The position numbers were made by a program, and so were the translations under genes. Below, piece after piece: positions 17,201-25,014 of a stretch of DNA of 45,054 nucleotides. Position 1 is the first letter of the stretch. Each line of letters opens with the position of its first letter. The notes under the pieces were generated by a model, which was not told the DNA's origin, did no database searches, and was given only the letters and a program-made list of their open reading frames with translations. This DNA is from Pirellulales bacterium (GTDB lineage Bacteria; Planctomycetota; Planctomycetia; Pirellulales; Lacipirellulaceae). The DNA lies in assembly GCA_020849945.1 (NCBI GenBank), contig JADZFK010000207.1, forward strand, positions 1 through 45,054, written 5' to 3'.

Positions 17201-19077
17201 CGGCCGAGGCCGAGATCGAACTGCTACGTTTGGCTTCTTCCTTGGAGCCGGCCGTGCAGGCTACGGCGCGGGAAATATTAGAGAAAAGTGGGATGGAAAC
17301 GCGTCCATTTGTCGGGGGGCAAGGCGCGCGTGTGGCGTGGCCTCGTGGGCAGGTTGAAACTCGCGTACTACCGATGATTGAAGGCAATGATGAAAGGAAT
17401 CGGCAGGAGGAACGATTCCAGGCGACATCGCGCGTGTATCAGCGAGGGAATGGCTACCGCCAGATACGTGTCGAGCAGAATTACTTGGGGCTTGGCGAAG
17501 AGAACCAGTGGTTCCTTTCCTCGGACAATACCGAGATCATTTGTCGCAATGGGCTTGGCGAAGACTTGATCCACTTCGCAATCGATCAGCGGCATCTATC
17601 GCGTCAAATGATGAGCGACCCGGGCTGGATGTACTGTGCGCAGCTGGGGCATCTTCAGTTCTTTGCGATGGGGGGCCGCGTTGTTGCTTTGGATACGCGG
17701 TTGAAGATGGCCCAACTGGAGGGAAACCAGTTGTGGCCAACGAGTTCGACCGAGGACTTTGCCGCCGATACGGCTCGACTCCGGCGAAAACTTTCCACAC
17801 GCGTGCAGCGAGCAAATCGTCCGCCCGTTTATCATGCTTACTCGGGGCGAAAGCGATTCTCGGGAACGGCAGTTAGCCTAGGCGGTTCGTTGGGCCCGGT
17901 CTCGCCTCGCGGGGTAGTTTTTCAAGACCAGGACGAACTGAAATGCGTCGATCCGCTTACCGGGGTGGTGCTTTGGTCTCGAAGTGATATTCCCATCGGT
18001 TGCGAGGTTTTTGGCGATGACGAGATCGTGTTGGCAGCCGATGTTGGGAACCACGAGGTGTACGTGGTTAGCCAAAATGATGGCCGGCTGCTGGGGAAGC
18101 GAGAATTGCCGCCAGGAGAGTGGTTGATCACCGCTGGCAGAAACCTGGCTCAACTTCAGATCAACAACGTGGGAAGCAGCCGATCGGCGACCGTTCGGAT
18201 TACCGATTTATGGGCGCAAGCGACGTTGTTTGAAGAACAACTTCCCACGACGGCACGATTTTCGGTCATCGAGCCGAACTTGATTGCGATCGTGGAAGCC
18301 ACGGGCGTATTTCGATTGATCGATGTGGTGACAGGGAAGGCCGTGGCCGATCAACAACTGTTGCCCGCCGCCGATATGCAGTCGATCTACACGCTCCGTG
18401 CTGGCGAATCGCTTTACTTGTTTATTACGGGGCAGCCCCTAGCGCAGTATCGGCCGATTGGGCAACCGACAGAGTTTCCGATCATCAACGGGTTGGTTTA
18501 CGCGTTTAGCTTGGAGACGGGCAAGCCCATATGGCCAGGGCCCGCCTTGGTGCGAAATCGAGGCATCGTCCTGCAGCAGCCGAACGGCATCCCGCTGCTT
18601 GTGTTCGCCGAGCATTGTCTGGTTCGAGACGCCACCAACGGCGGTGGAGCCCAACTTCGTTTATTGTGTTTGGATCGGCGGACGGGCCAGACTGTTTATC
18701 GCGAAAACAATCTTCCTGGCACATCGATCACCCGATTTCGTATCCGTGGGGAATGGGATGCGCAACCGAAGGTTGCCGTGGATGTGACGAGTGGTACCCT
18801 GGAATTGTTGGTGACGGATCGGCCGCGGCCCCCGCAGCCTCCCTCGAACGACGACTTGGAAGCAACACGGCAAGTGTCGGAGCGTGGGCTACGAGGCTTG
18901 GGCGAACGGCTTGGCAACGCACTGCGTGGTGCCGTGGAGAATCCGAACGCGGCCCCTGGGCCACAACGAGTGCCGTTTGGGCAAGGCGGGCTAGAAGCCG
19001 GCAAGCCCGCGGCCGCCCCGCCGGCCGCTCCGCCGGTGCCGCAACCTACGGAGAAGGACTTGTTCGACGATGATTAG
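14227..19077 (+). CDS. Giant exported protein with two PQQ-like beta-propellers and a TPR linker
   Basis: 1616 residues. A long basic N-region precedes a hydrophobic signal segment FLLTAFATVVLVASPAVAQ (about 36-54), so it is probably exported. Residues about 60-260 are helical, with TPR-like repeats. From about 290 to 780 come PQQ-type blades such as LVAIDWSTGKRLWE, LVAIEPTTGKMLWQ and LHCIDLETGKEHWK. A TPR-like linker follows near 790-1060 (NNVDALRELAEIKESSGD). A second set of blades runs from about 1235 to 1530 (LKCVDPLTGVVLWS, VYAFSLETGKPIWP, LLCLDRRTGQTVYR). The C-terminus is Pro/Ala rich and ends in acidic DLFDDD. Such propellers are usually structural or protein-binding; no enzyme motif is seen. 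TAGGGG lies just upstream of ATG 14227; ATG 14314 is an alternative start. First gene of the large operon. Confidence 0.85.
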   Translation: MHIGRRIDRTARLSSGKLSPTSTAREPWRMAGSRIFLLTAFATVVLVASPAVAQLVAQPINPPKAAPDAQEMVSGVYLPSDRALSRAMGRAKERLANREYHEALQFLHEIMSRNEDSFLDREGSEKDQPGLKITARRLIGSLPSEGRQAYEVLFGPMARRQLQTALRQGNYRELAGVVRQYYHTTAGYEATWMLAQMESDLGHYLGAAQLYQDLMNTPQAAGRFEPQLSVAAAVNLLMAGKADEANRTVQAIARTRPDAKVRIRGEEVSLKEAAEKTFSELVTELRASTKVAASTEEWLMFRGGPSRQVDLSGGRPHLRPRWEARVVNDPSVEAFLVGRASDFQQRGVAAVPSARPIALGNLIVMRTPTNLVAIDWSTGKRLWETRDEQELSEEDTLSELPMDRDEDQLAAQGRPLEDRVWFDALSASLSSDGNRVYAVRGGDSWEDDSDFQWQQANIVLGRRVMGRQGGMMQATVTNRLTAYEVASEGKLAWELDGERGGGAIAGAFFLGAPLAIDGTLYALTEVNSSVYLVAIEPTTGKMLWQQQLLGLEQGIGFDLGRRRAGAMPSYSGGILVCPTGASAAIGVDVVRRELAWVYRYPRETQSPYEARNQFQQQQLQESLLKPNDRWLENTALIADGRVLITPPESSELHCIDLETGKEHWKRRRGEMIFLGFVEGDVVLLVGTRSFESVSLTSGAPAWKQESIPLPEGIHPSGLGYASEGRYYLPLTSGQVASVDLATGELEIEKPLTGNLSLGNLICFRGSVVSQSPLSLGKFEQLAFLEKRAETNLANNPNNVDALRELAEIKESSGDRVTAIRLLKQALARSPEDAATQEMYVQVVLEAMASDFDAYQSEISVLSRLTRSREQQVELLRIQAEGREIRGERLAAWEAYLRLADFSREQPELLRLKDSYSVRSDRWISSRLSELWREASAEERREFNRQLEDRRSRLGPSPTVADMRYFLAHFELLPGVEELRMVLAKELIERNRSAEAEIELLRLASSLEPAVQATAREILEKSGMETRPFVGGQGARVAWPRGQVETRVLPMIEGNDERNRQEERFQATSRVYQRGNGYRQIRVEQNYLGLGEENQWFLSSDNTEIICRNGLGEDLIHFAIDQRHLSRQMMSDPGWMYCAQLGHLQFFAMGGRVVALDTRLKMAQLEGNQLWPTSSTEDFAADTARLRRKLSTRVQRANRPPVYHAYSGRKRFSGTAVSLGGSLGPVSPRGVVFQDQDELKCVDPLTGVVLWSRSDIPIGCEVFGDDEIVLAADVGNHEVYVVSQNDGRLLGKRELPPGEWLITAGRNLAQLQINNVGSSRSATVRITDLWAQATLFEEQLPTTARFSVIEPNLIAIVEATGVFRLIDVVTGKAVADQQLLPAADMQSIYTLRAGESLYLFITGQPLAQYRPIGQPTEFPIINGLVYAFSLETGKPIWPGPALVRNRGIVLQQPNGIPLLVFAEHCLVRDATNGGGAQLRLLCLDRRTGQTVYRENNLPGTSITRFRIRGEWDAQPKVAVDVTSGTLELLVTDRPRPPQPPSNDDLEATRQVSERGLRGLGERLGNALRGAVENPNAAPGPQRVPFGQGGLEAGKPAAAPPAAPPVPQPTEKDLFDDD

Positions 19078-19134
19078 CGGTCTGACGAAAGCTCCTTCCA
19101 TTCGCGTGCGCTTCCACTTACCTTGTAGGAACTC

Positions 19135-20307
19135 ATGATGGCGAACCACACCGATACCGTGCAAGGAAGTGACGAGCGTTGCTGCCGTGCGCGCGTCGAT
19201 GTGAAAAGTCGTTCGGCGACTGATGCGCATTCGTCATGTTGGGTGTCGATGGCCGGCTTGCGAATTCGCGGGTTCCTGCCGAGTGTGGTGATTCTCGGTG
19301 GCTTGTATTGGTTATTTGAGCCGGAGTCGCGGGCCGCGGTCGAGGATCCTCGCGTGCGCAAGGTGGTTTCGGGCGGGCTCGATTATCTGGCGTACAACCA
19401 GCACAAGCTCGGTCACTGGACTGCTGATGGGCGTTACCCCACGGCGATGACCGCGTTGGCGGGCATGGCTTTCTTGAGCGAAGGCTCGACTTCCACGCAG
19501 GGCAAGTATTCCGAGAACATTCGCCGGGCCGTGGATTACATCCTTCGGCAGAGCCGGCCGAACGGCCTGATTGGCGACCCGGTGCGCGACGACCGCTACA
19601 CGTATGGGCACGGTTTTTCGATGTTGTTCCTCTCGCAAGTGTTGGGAGACGAGGAGGATGAGGATCGCCGCGCCGAGCTGGTGGACGTATTGACGCGGGC
19701 GGTTGAGTTTACGGGCAATGCTCAAACGCAGGCGGGCGGCTGGGGGTACGTTAGCGCCAAGGACGGCGGCGGTTTTGATGAAGGTTCCACGACCATAACG
19801 CAAGTGCAGGGCCTGCGAGGTTGCCGCAACGCGGGGATTCCTGTGCCGAAGGAAGTGATCGATCGGGCCGTGCAGTACATCAAGGATTGTACGTTGCCCG
19901 AGGGCGGAGTGCAGTATAGCTCGAAAGGAGGCGGCCCGCGTCCCGCGATTACGGCCGCGGCCATTGCGTGCCTGTTCAACGCCGGGCAGTACGACAACGA
20001 TGTTGTGCCCCGCATGATGAAATACTGCGAAGAGAACCTGACCGCCGACAGCCGAAGCAGTTACGGTCATTGGCATTACGCCCATTTCTATTATTCCCAA
20101 GTACAATATCGAGAAGGGGGGGAGCGATGGGAGCGATATCGTAATGAAGTGCAGTCAAAACTCGTCCGGGAAGCGGAGGAAGTGAAGCTTGGAGATAAGA
20201 CGGGCATCAAGTGGAAGCAAGGAATGGTGGGTCCGATCTACACGGCCGCTCTGAATTTGGTCATCCTGCAATTGGATAATGCCTGTCTGCCGATTTACCA
20301 GCGATGA
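19135..20307 (+). CDS. Terpenoid-cyclase/prenyltransferase-fold repeat protein, membrane anchored
   Basis: 390 residues. One hydrophobic segment at about 47-64 (FLPSVVILGGLYWLF) acts as a signal or anchor. It is followed by alpha-toroid repeats of the prenyltransferase/squalene oxidase type: GGLDYLAYNQHKLGHW, AVDYILRQSRPNG, AVEFTGNAQTQAGGWGY and AVQYIKDCTLPEGGVQY. The DxDD motif of squalene-hopene cyclases is absent, so cyclase activity is unlikely and a binding or structural role fits better (inference). It begins 57 bases after the propeller gene and precedes moxR. A second protein with the same fold is encoded on the reverse strand at 43070-44548. Confidence 0.8.
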   Translation: MMANHTDTVQGSDERCCRARVDVKSRSATDAHSSCWVSMAGLRIRGFLPSVVILGGLYWLFEPESRAAVEDPRVRKVVSGGLDYLAYNQHKLGHWTADGRYPTAMTALAGMAFLSEGSTSTQGKYSENIRRAVDYILRQSRPNGLIGDPVRDDRYTYGHGFSMLFLSQVLGDEEDEDRRAELVDVLTRAVEFTGNAQTQAGGWGYVSAKDGGGFDEGSTTITQVQGLRGCRNAGIPVPKEVIDRAVQYIKDCTLPEGGVQYSSKGGGPRPAITAAAIACLFNAGQYDNDVVPRMMKYCEENLTADSRSSYGHWHYAHFYYSQVQYREGGERWERYRNEVQSKLVREAEEVKLGDKTGIKWKQGMVGPIYTAALNLVILQLDNACLPIYQR

Positions 20308-20320
20308 GGATGCGTGGGTT

Positions 20321-20335
20321 GGGCACTACGGGTGC
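20321..20335 (+). promoter_or_regulatory. Weak sigma-54-like element before moxR
   Basis: GGGCAC, five bases, GTGC keeps the invariant GG and GC at 10-base spacing but misses two consensus bases. It lies about 94 bases before the moxR ATG. It is much weaker than the groEL1 element and may be chance. Confidence 0.25.
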
Positions 20336-20428
20336 TAACGTTACCGGCTTGGCCCTACTCCCCTACTCCCCACTCCCCAACTCCAGCCTTTCACCCCCTG
20401 CCCTGGTTTACCACGAAGAATAAGCAAT

Positions 20429-21481
20429 ATGTCTGAAACGATGCACGATATACACGATGGATCCATTGCCCGCTTGGGCGCCGCGCTTTCGCAGATCAAA
20501 GCACAACTTTCGCGGGTGATTGTAGGGCAGGACGATGTGATCGAGCAGATGCTCATTGCGTTGTTTGCCCGGGGGCATTGTTTATTGGAAGGCGTGCCGG
20601 GGTTGGCGAAGACGTTGCTTGTGAGTACGCTCGCGCGGTCATTGAACCTGACGTTTAGCCGCATCCAGTTTACGCCCGACTTGATGCCGGCCGACATTAC
20701 GGGCACCGACATCATTGAAGAGAATCGAGCGACGGGCCAGCGTGAAATACGGTTCCTGGCGGGGCCGATTTTTTCGCACGTCATCTTGGCGGATGAGATC
20801 AATCGAACGCCGCCCAAGACTCAGGCCGCCCTGCTTGAAGCCATGCAGGAGCGGCAAGTAACCGTGGGGCGAGTGCGGCATCCGATGTCGGACCCGTTCC
20901 TTGTGCTGGCGACGCAGAACCCGATCGAGCAGGAGGGCACGTACCCGCTACCCGAGGCGCAGCAAGATCGGTTCATGTTTAAGGTGTTGGTATCGTATCC
21001 GAGTTTTGACGAGGAATTCGAGGTGGCCCGGCGGACGACGGGAGGAGCCGTTGAGCAGGTGGAGCCGGTCCTTTCTCCGGAAGAGATTCGTCAGCTACAA
21101 GACCTGGTGCGGAGTGTGCCGATCAGCGATCACTTGATTCGCTACACGCTGGCGTTGGTGCGTCAGACTCGAGTACGCGAGCAGGGAGTGCCGGAGTTTA
21201 CGCGAGAGCAGTTGGCCTGGGGAGCGGGTCCGCGGGCGACGCAGTTTTTAATCTTGGGCGCGAAGGCACGAGCGCTTGTTCATGGCCGGCCGCATGTGGC
21301 GCTGGCGGATATTGCCGCCCTGGCGAAGCCGGTGCTGCGGCATCGGTTGGTGGTGAACTTTGCGGCCGAGAGCGACGGCGTCACCACCGACCACATTGTG
21401 GATAAGCTCCTTGAATCAACCCCCACGCACGAAAATGACCTGATCCATGACGACCGCTTCCAAAAGATCTTTGCATCCTGA
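20429..21481 (+). CDS. MoxR family AAA+ ATPase
   Basis: Cytoplasmic AAA+ ATPase of 350 residues that in MoxR systems acts as a chaperone for VWA-domain partners. Walker A is GVPGLAKT at residues 55-62; Walker B is VILADEINR, with D122 and E123. The MoxR signatures [22 protein letters not shown] and the C-terminal lid helix domain are complete. The stop codon lies 35 bases inside the next gene, showing tight translational coupling to the DUF58 protein, as expected for MoxR operons. It is the only ATPase seen in the 26 kb block and would be its energy source. Confidence 0.94.
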   Translation: MSETMHDIHDGSIARLGAALSQIKAQLSRVIVGQDDVIEQMLIALFARGHCLLEGVPGLAKTLLVSTLARSLNLTFSRIQFTPDLMPADITGTDIIEENRATGQREIRFLAGPIFSHVILADEINRTPPKTQAALLEAMQERQVTVGRVRHPMSDPFLVLATQNPIEQEGTYPLPEAQQDRFMFKVLVSYPSFDEEFEVARRTTGGAVEQVEPVLSPEEIRQLQDLVRSVPISDHLIRYTLALVRQTRVREQGVPEFTREQLAWGAGPRATQFLILGAKARALVHGRPHVALADIAALAKPVLRHRLVVNFAAESDGVTTDHIVDKLLESTPTHENDLIHDDRFQKIFAS

Positions 21482-22349
21482 GGTGATCAAGCGGATCGGC
21501 CGTCTGGAGATTCGCGCGCGTCACATTGTCGAAGGGCTCCTGAGCGGCACGCATCGCAGTCCGTACTTTGGCCAATCGATCGAGTTCTTGCAGCACCGCG
21601 AGTACGCGCCGGGCGACGACCTGCGGCGCGTGGATTGGAAGGTGTGGGCCAAGCAAGATCGGCTTTACGTCAAACAGTACGAAGAGGATACGAATTTGCG
21701 CTGCTGCTTGCTGGTGGATACGTCGGCCAGCATGGAGTACGGTTCCGGGGCGCTTACGAAGTGCGATTATGCCATCACGGCGGCTTCGGCGCTGGCGTAT
21801 TTGTTGCTCCGCCAGCAAGATGCGGTGGGTTGTGCCGTGTTCGATCAATCGATTCGGCAAACAATACCGCTGCGGACGAGCACCAACCATTTGGCGACGA
21901 TCGTGCGGGCGCTCGAGCAGCGTCAGCCGAAGGAAAAGACGCGGCTATACGAGGTGCTGGCCCGGGCGGCTGAAACGTATCCGCGCCGGGGCATGATGGT
22001 GCTCATTTCCGATCTGTTGGTGGAAGCGGCGGATATCCAGCGCGGTTTGCGGCTATTGCGTCAGCGCGGGCACGACGTGCTCGTGTTGCACGTGTTGGAT
22101 GATGACGAATTGGACTTCCCGTTTGCGAGGCCGGCCCGTTTTGAAGGGCTGGAAACTGACGAACACCTGACGTGCAACCCGCGGGCTTTACGGGAAGGAT
22201 ACTTGGAGGCCTTGGAGAAGTTTTTGTCCACGGTCCGCCGCAACTGTGCACACGACAACGTCGATTACACGCTCATCCGCACAAGCATGCCGCTCGATGC
22301 CGCGCTGACCGCGTTCCTGAGGCATCGATTGCGTGAGCGGCAGTTGTAG
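21447..22349 (+). CDS. DUF58 protein with VWA-like domain
   Basis: 300 residues, soluble. The DUF58 signature [27 protein letters not shown] lies at about 42-68, followed by a VWA-like fold with metal-site motif DTSAS (D91, S93, S95) and a later MVLISDLL strand. Such proteins are the direct partners of MoxR ATPases in many bacteria. It overlaps moxR by 35 bases, a strong sign that the two are made together. The stop codon is immediately followed by GTCGTTG/GTCGTTA heptads like those at 40125-40138. Confidence 0.9.
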   Translation: MTTASKRSLHPEVIKRIGRLEIRARHIVEGLLSGTHRSPYFGQSIEFLQHREYAPGDDLRRVDWKVWAKQDRLYVKQYEEDTNLRCCLLVDTSASMEYGSGALTKCDYAITAASALAYLLLRQQDAVGCAVFDQSIRQTIPLRTSTNHLATIVRALEQRQPKEKTRLYEVLARAAETYPRRGMMVLISDLLVEAADIQRGLRLLRQRGHDVLVLHVLDDDELDFPFARPARFEGLETDEHLTCNPRALREGYLEALEKFLSTVRRNCAHDNVDYTLIRTSMPLDAALTAFLRHRLRERQL

Positions 22350-22568
22350 TCGTTGGTCGTTAGTTTTGTGGCAGTTGTTTTTTGGGTGGTGGTTGGGCGA
22401 TTACGTTTTCGGGGCGTTGGAATGTTTTTGGATGTCCGGGAATTGGAATCGCATTCAGGCCCGGCTTTGAGGCTTTGATTTTGTTGGAAAGTGGGCAGGC
22501 GGTTTCGGTACTAGTGGTGGAAATAACTGGTGAAAATAGCGGCCTGGCGGCCGCCGCTAACTCGAATC
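22349..22568. repeat. Composite repeat spacer with family D copy 2
   Basis: The 328-base gap between the DUF58 and BatA-like genes is largely repeat-derived. It begins with GTCGTTG/GTCGTTA heptads (22349-22362). GTCCGGGAATTGGA (22434-22447) is shared with the arm of the palindrome at 30072-30193. Positions 22484-22568 match the 85-base repeat at 13249-13333. No gene is visible between 22350 and 22677. Confidence 0.65.
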
Positions 22569-22677
22569 AAAACTTCATCACAAGCTCTTTGCCGAGGGCT
22601 GACAAATCGATACCTGGGCACCTGCAATGAATTGGTTTATGGTTTCAGGTCTCTAGCATTAGCATTAGAACAGTTCC

Positions 22678-25014
22678 TTGTCGTTTTTATTTCCCACGTT
22701 GTTGACGATTGGTTTGCCGCTGGTGGCGGTGCCGATCTTGATTCATCTAATCAATCTGCGGCGACAGCAGCGGGTGCGGTGGGCGGCGATGCAGTTCTTG
22801 CTGGAGAGCCAGCGGCGGAATCGGCGTTGGATTCTGCTGAAGCAGTTCTTACTGTTGGCCGCCCGGATGAGCGTTATTTCGTTGTTGGTATTGATGCTGG
22901 CTCATCTCGTGCTTAGAAACGAGTGGTTAAGCTTGTTTGGGCGTGGAACGACGCATCACCTCGTGCTTCTGGACGACAGCTATTCGATGAGCGATCGTTG
23001 GAGCGAATCCGCCGCGTTCCAAGAAGCGAAGCGTGCTGTGCAGGGCATTGTGGATCAATCGTCGCAACTTTCGGATCGTCAACTGCTGACGATCCTAAGG
23101 TTTTCGGAAGCGTCGCGGCTCTCGGCCGGCTCGCAGCCGGCCGTGTTTGCCGAGGCGATCAACGATAGGTTTCGCGGCCGCTTGGAATCGCTGCTGGCTT
23201 CGTGGGAGGCCTCGGAATCGGACGTTGGCCCCGCGGCGGCCCTGAAGGCGGTGCCGCGGTTGCCGCTGGCCAGCGATGAACAAACGCTGATTGTGTACGT
23301 CGTGGGCGATTACCGAGCGCGCGAGTACCACCATGCTGTCGAGATTCGCGAGCTGCTGAACGACTTGATCGAGAAGGAGAAGGTTGCCCAACTGCACCTG
23401 GTTCGCTGTGTGCGGGAATCGCATGCGAACCTGGCGATCGAATCGCTGGAGCCGATTTCGGGTGTTCGGGCCGCCGGCGTCGAGATGTGGATGGGGTTGA
23501 CGATCGCGAATTATGGCGATGCACCGGCACATGGCGTTGCCGTGCAGTTGGAACAGGATGGAGACGCCTTGCCGGCCATCGTGCTCGATGACATTGCCCC
23601 CCGCGATCGAATCACGCACCGATTTCGCGTGCAGTTTGGGGGGGTCGGCTCGCATGCGTTGACCGCCCAGTTGCCGGCGGATGCCGTCAGCACCGATAAC
23701 CGCCGGTACTACGCCTGCGAATTGCCTGCCGCATTACCGGTACTGATCGTGGATGGTTCGCCCGACGGCTTAGGTGGGCGGCAGCTCTCGCTTGCGCTCG
23801 CGCCGGGCGGCAACACGCGCACCGGTTGGCAGCCGCGCGTGGAACCGGCTTCCTTTCTCGCCGACCCAGAACGGCTGGCTGAACAGGCAGCGGTGTGCTT
23901 GCTCGATGTTCCGAGGCTTAGCGACCTCGAGATGGCCTCGCTGGAGGCGTACGTTCATGGTGGCGGCGGAGTGGCGTTCTTTGTTGGCGCGAACATCGAC
24001 CGCGGATTTTACAACGATCGGCTGGTGAACAACGGAGAGGGGCTCTTTCCGGCACCCTTGAAACTGCCGACGCAGTTGATGGATCGGGCGGGCGAGTCCA
24101 CACCGGATGTCGAGGTTGCCGATCATCCGCTGTTTCGAATACTAGCGGGGCGGCGAAATAGTTATCTGCCCCTGTTGATGGTGGACTATTTCTACGCCTT
24201 GCAAGACGATTGGCAGTTGCCCAAGGAGGGGAACCCCCAAATCATTGCCAAGTTGCGAAACACGGCTCCACTGGTGTTGGAGAAGACATATGGCAAGGGG
24301 CGGGTCGTGGCCCAACTTACCAAGCTTTCGACGGGAGAGACGCCACTTGGCCGCTGGACCAACTGGAGCCTGAACCCCGCGTTTCCGGTGCTTGCGAACG
24401 AGCTGGCAAGTTACTTGGCGAGCGGGAGGCACGCCGACCCGTTGCTTGCCATCGGCGACGATCTTTCGATCTCGGTCGAAGAAGGAAAATACGATCCGCG
24501 GTTTCGCGTGGTGTTACCGGCGCGAGCTTCGGCAACCCTCGCGGGCAACTCGCCGCGAACTGCCGAAGAGCGATCGGTTCCCGCCGAAAACGCAGCCGCG
24601 GCAGAGGCCCGGCAAAATCGAAACTCGTTGTATCGACCGGAGTTGACGCTCGAAGGCACGTCGTCCAACAAACGGCTCTCCGCGAAACTCGATCATCTTT
24701 CGACGAGCGGAATCTACGAAACCTATCTGCAGCCGCTGAATGGTCCGCCCGAGCGGCATGCCTACGCCGTGAACCCTCCCGCGGGAGAAGGCGATCTTGC
24801 GCTGGCGGAGGGTGCGGAGCTCTCGCATCAGTTGGCCGGCATCCGCTACGAATTACACGATGTCGCCGACATGGCGCTCGACGCTCAACAGATCGCCGGC
24901 TTCCAACTGAGCGATGCCCTGCTCGCTGTGCTCATCCTATTGCTCTTGGCCGAGCAAGTGCTGGGTTACGTTGCGAGTTACCACGTGAAGCCCGCGGGAG
25001 GAAGTCGGCGATGA
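22678..25014 (+). CDS. BatA-like membrane protein with VWA domain
   Basis: 778 residues, TTG start. The N-terminus has the BatA pattern: a hydrophobic helix then LIHLINLRRQQRVRW, and a second helix LLLAARMSVISLLVLMLAHLVL near 60-80. A VWA-type domain begins at about 93 with DDSYS (D99, S101, S103), a usable metal-site motif. Around 350-470 is a glutamine-amidotransferase-like region (LPVLIVDGSP, LEAYVHGGGGVAFFVGAN) often seen in these proteins. A last helix near 745-767 (LLAVLILLLLAEQVLGYV) returns the chain to the membrane, so most of the protein is likely periplasmic. The TTG is supported because the conserved hydrophobic N-terminus starts at once. It overlaps the next gene by ATGA. Confidence 0.87.
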   Translation: MSFLFPTLLTIGLPLVAVPILIHLINLRRQQRVRWAAMQFLLESQRRNRRWILLKQFLLLAARMSVISLLVLMLAHLVLRNEWLSLFGRGTTHHLVLLDDSYSMSDRWSESAAFQEAKRAVQGIVDQSSQLSDRQLLTILRFSEASRLSAGSQPAVFAEAINDRFRGRLESLLASWEASESDVGPAAALKAVPRLPLASDEQTLIVYVVGDYRAREYHHAVEIRELLNDLIEKEKVAQLHLVRCVRESHANLAIESLEPISGVRAAGVEMWMGLTIANYGDAPAHGVAVQLEQDGDALPAIVLDDIAPRDRITHRFRVQFGGVGSHALTAQLPADAVSTDNRRYYACELPAALPVLIVDGSPDGLGGRQLSLALAPGGNTRTGWQPRVEPASFLADPERLAEQAAVCLLDVPRLSDLEMASLEAYVHGGGGVAFFVGANIDRGFYNDRLVNNGEGLFPAPLKLPTQLMDRAGESTPDVEVADHPLFRILAGRRNSYLPLLMVDYFYALQDDWQLPKEGNPQIIAKLRNTAPLVLEKTYGKGRVVAQLTKLSTGETPLGRWTNWSLNPAFPVLANELASYLASGRHADPLLAIGDDLSISVEEGKYDPRFRVVLPARASATLAGNSPRTAEERSVPAENAAAAEARQNRNSLYRPELTLEGTSSNKRLSAKLDHLSTSGIYETYLQPLNGPPERHAYAVNPPAGEGDLALAEGAELSHQLAGIRYELHDVADMALDAQQIAGFQLSDALLAVLILLLLAEQVLGYVASYHVKPAGGSRR

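Noticed and set aside
24210-25010. Upstream extension of the VWA gene frame
   Set aside because: It overlaps the BatA-like gene by 800 bases in another frame and is Arg-rich without conserved motifs; ATG 25011 at the ATGA overlap is the natural start.
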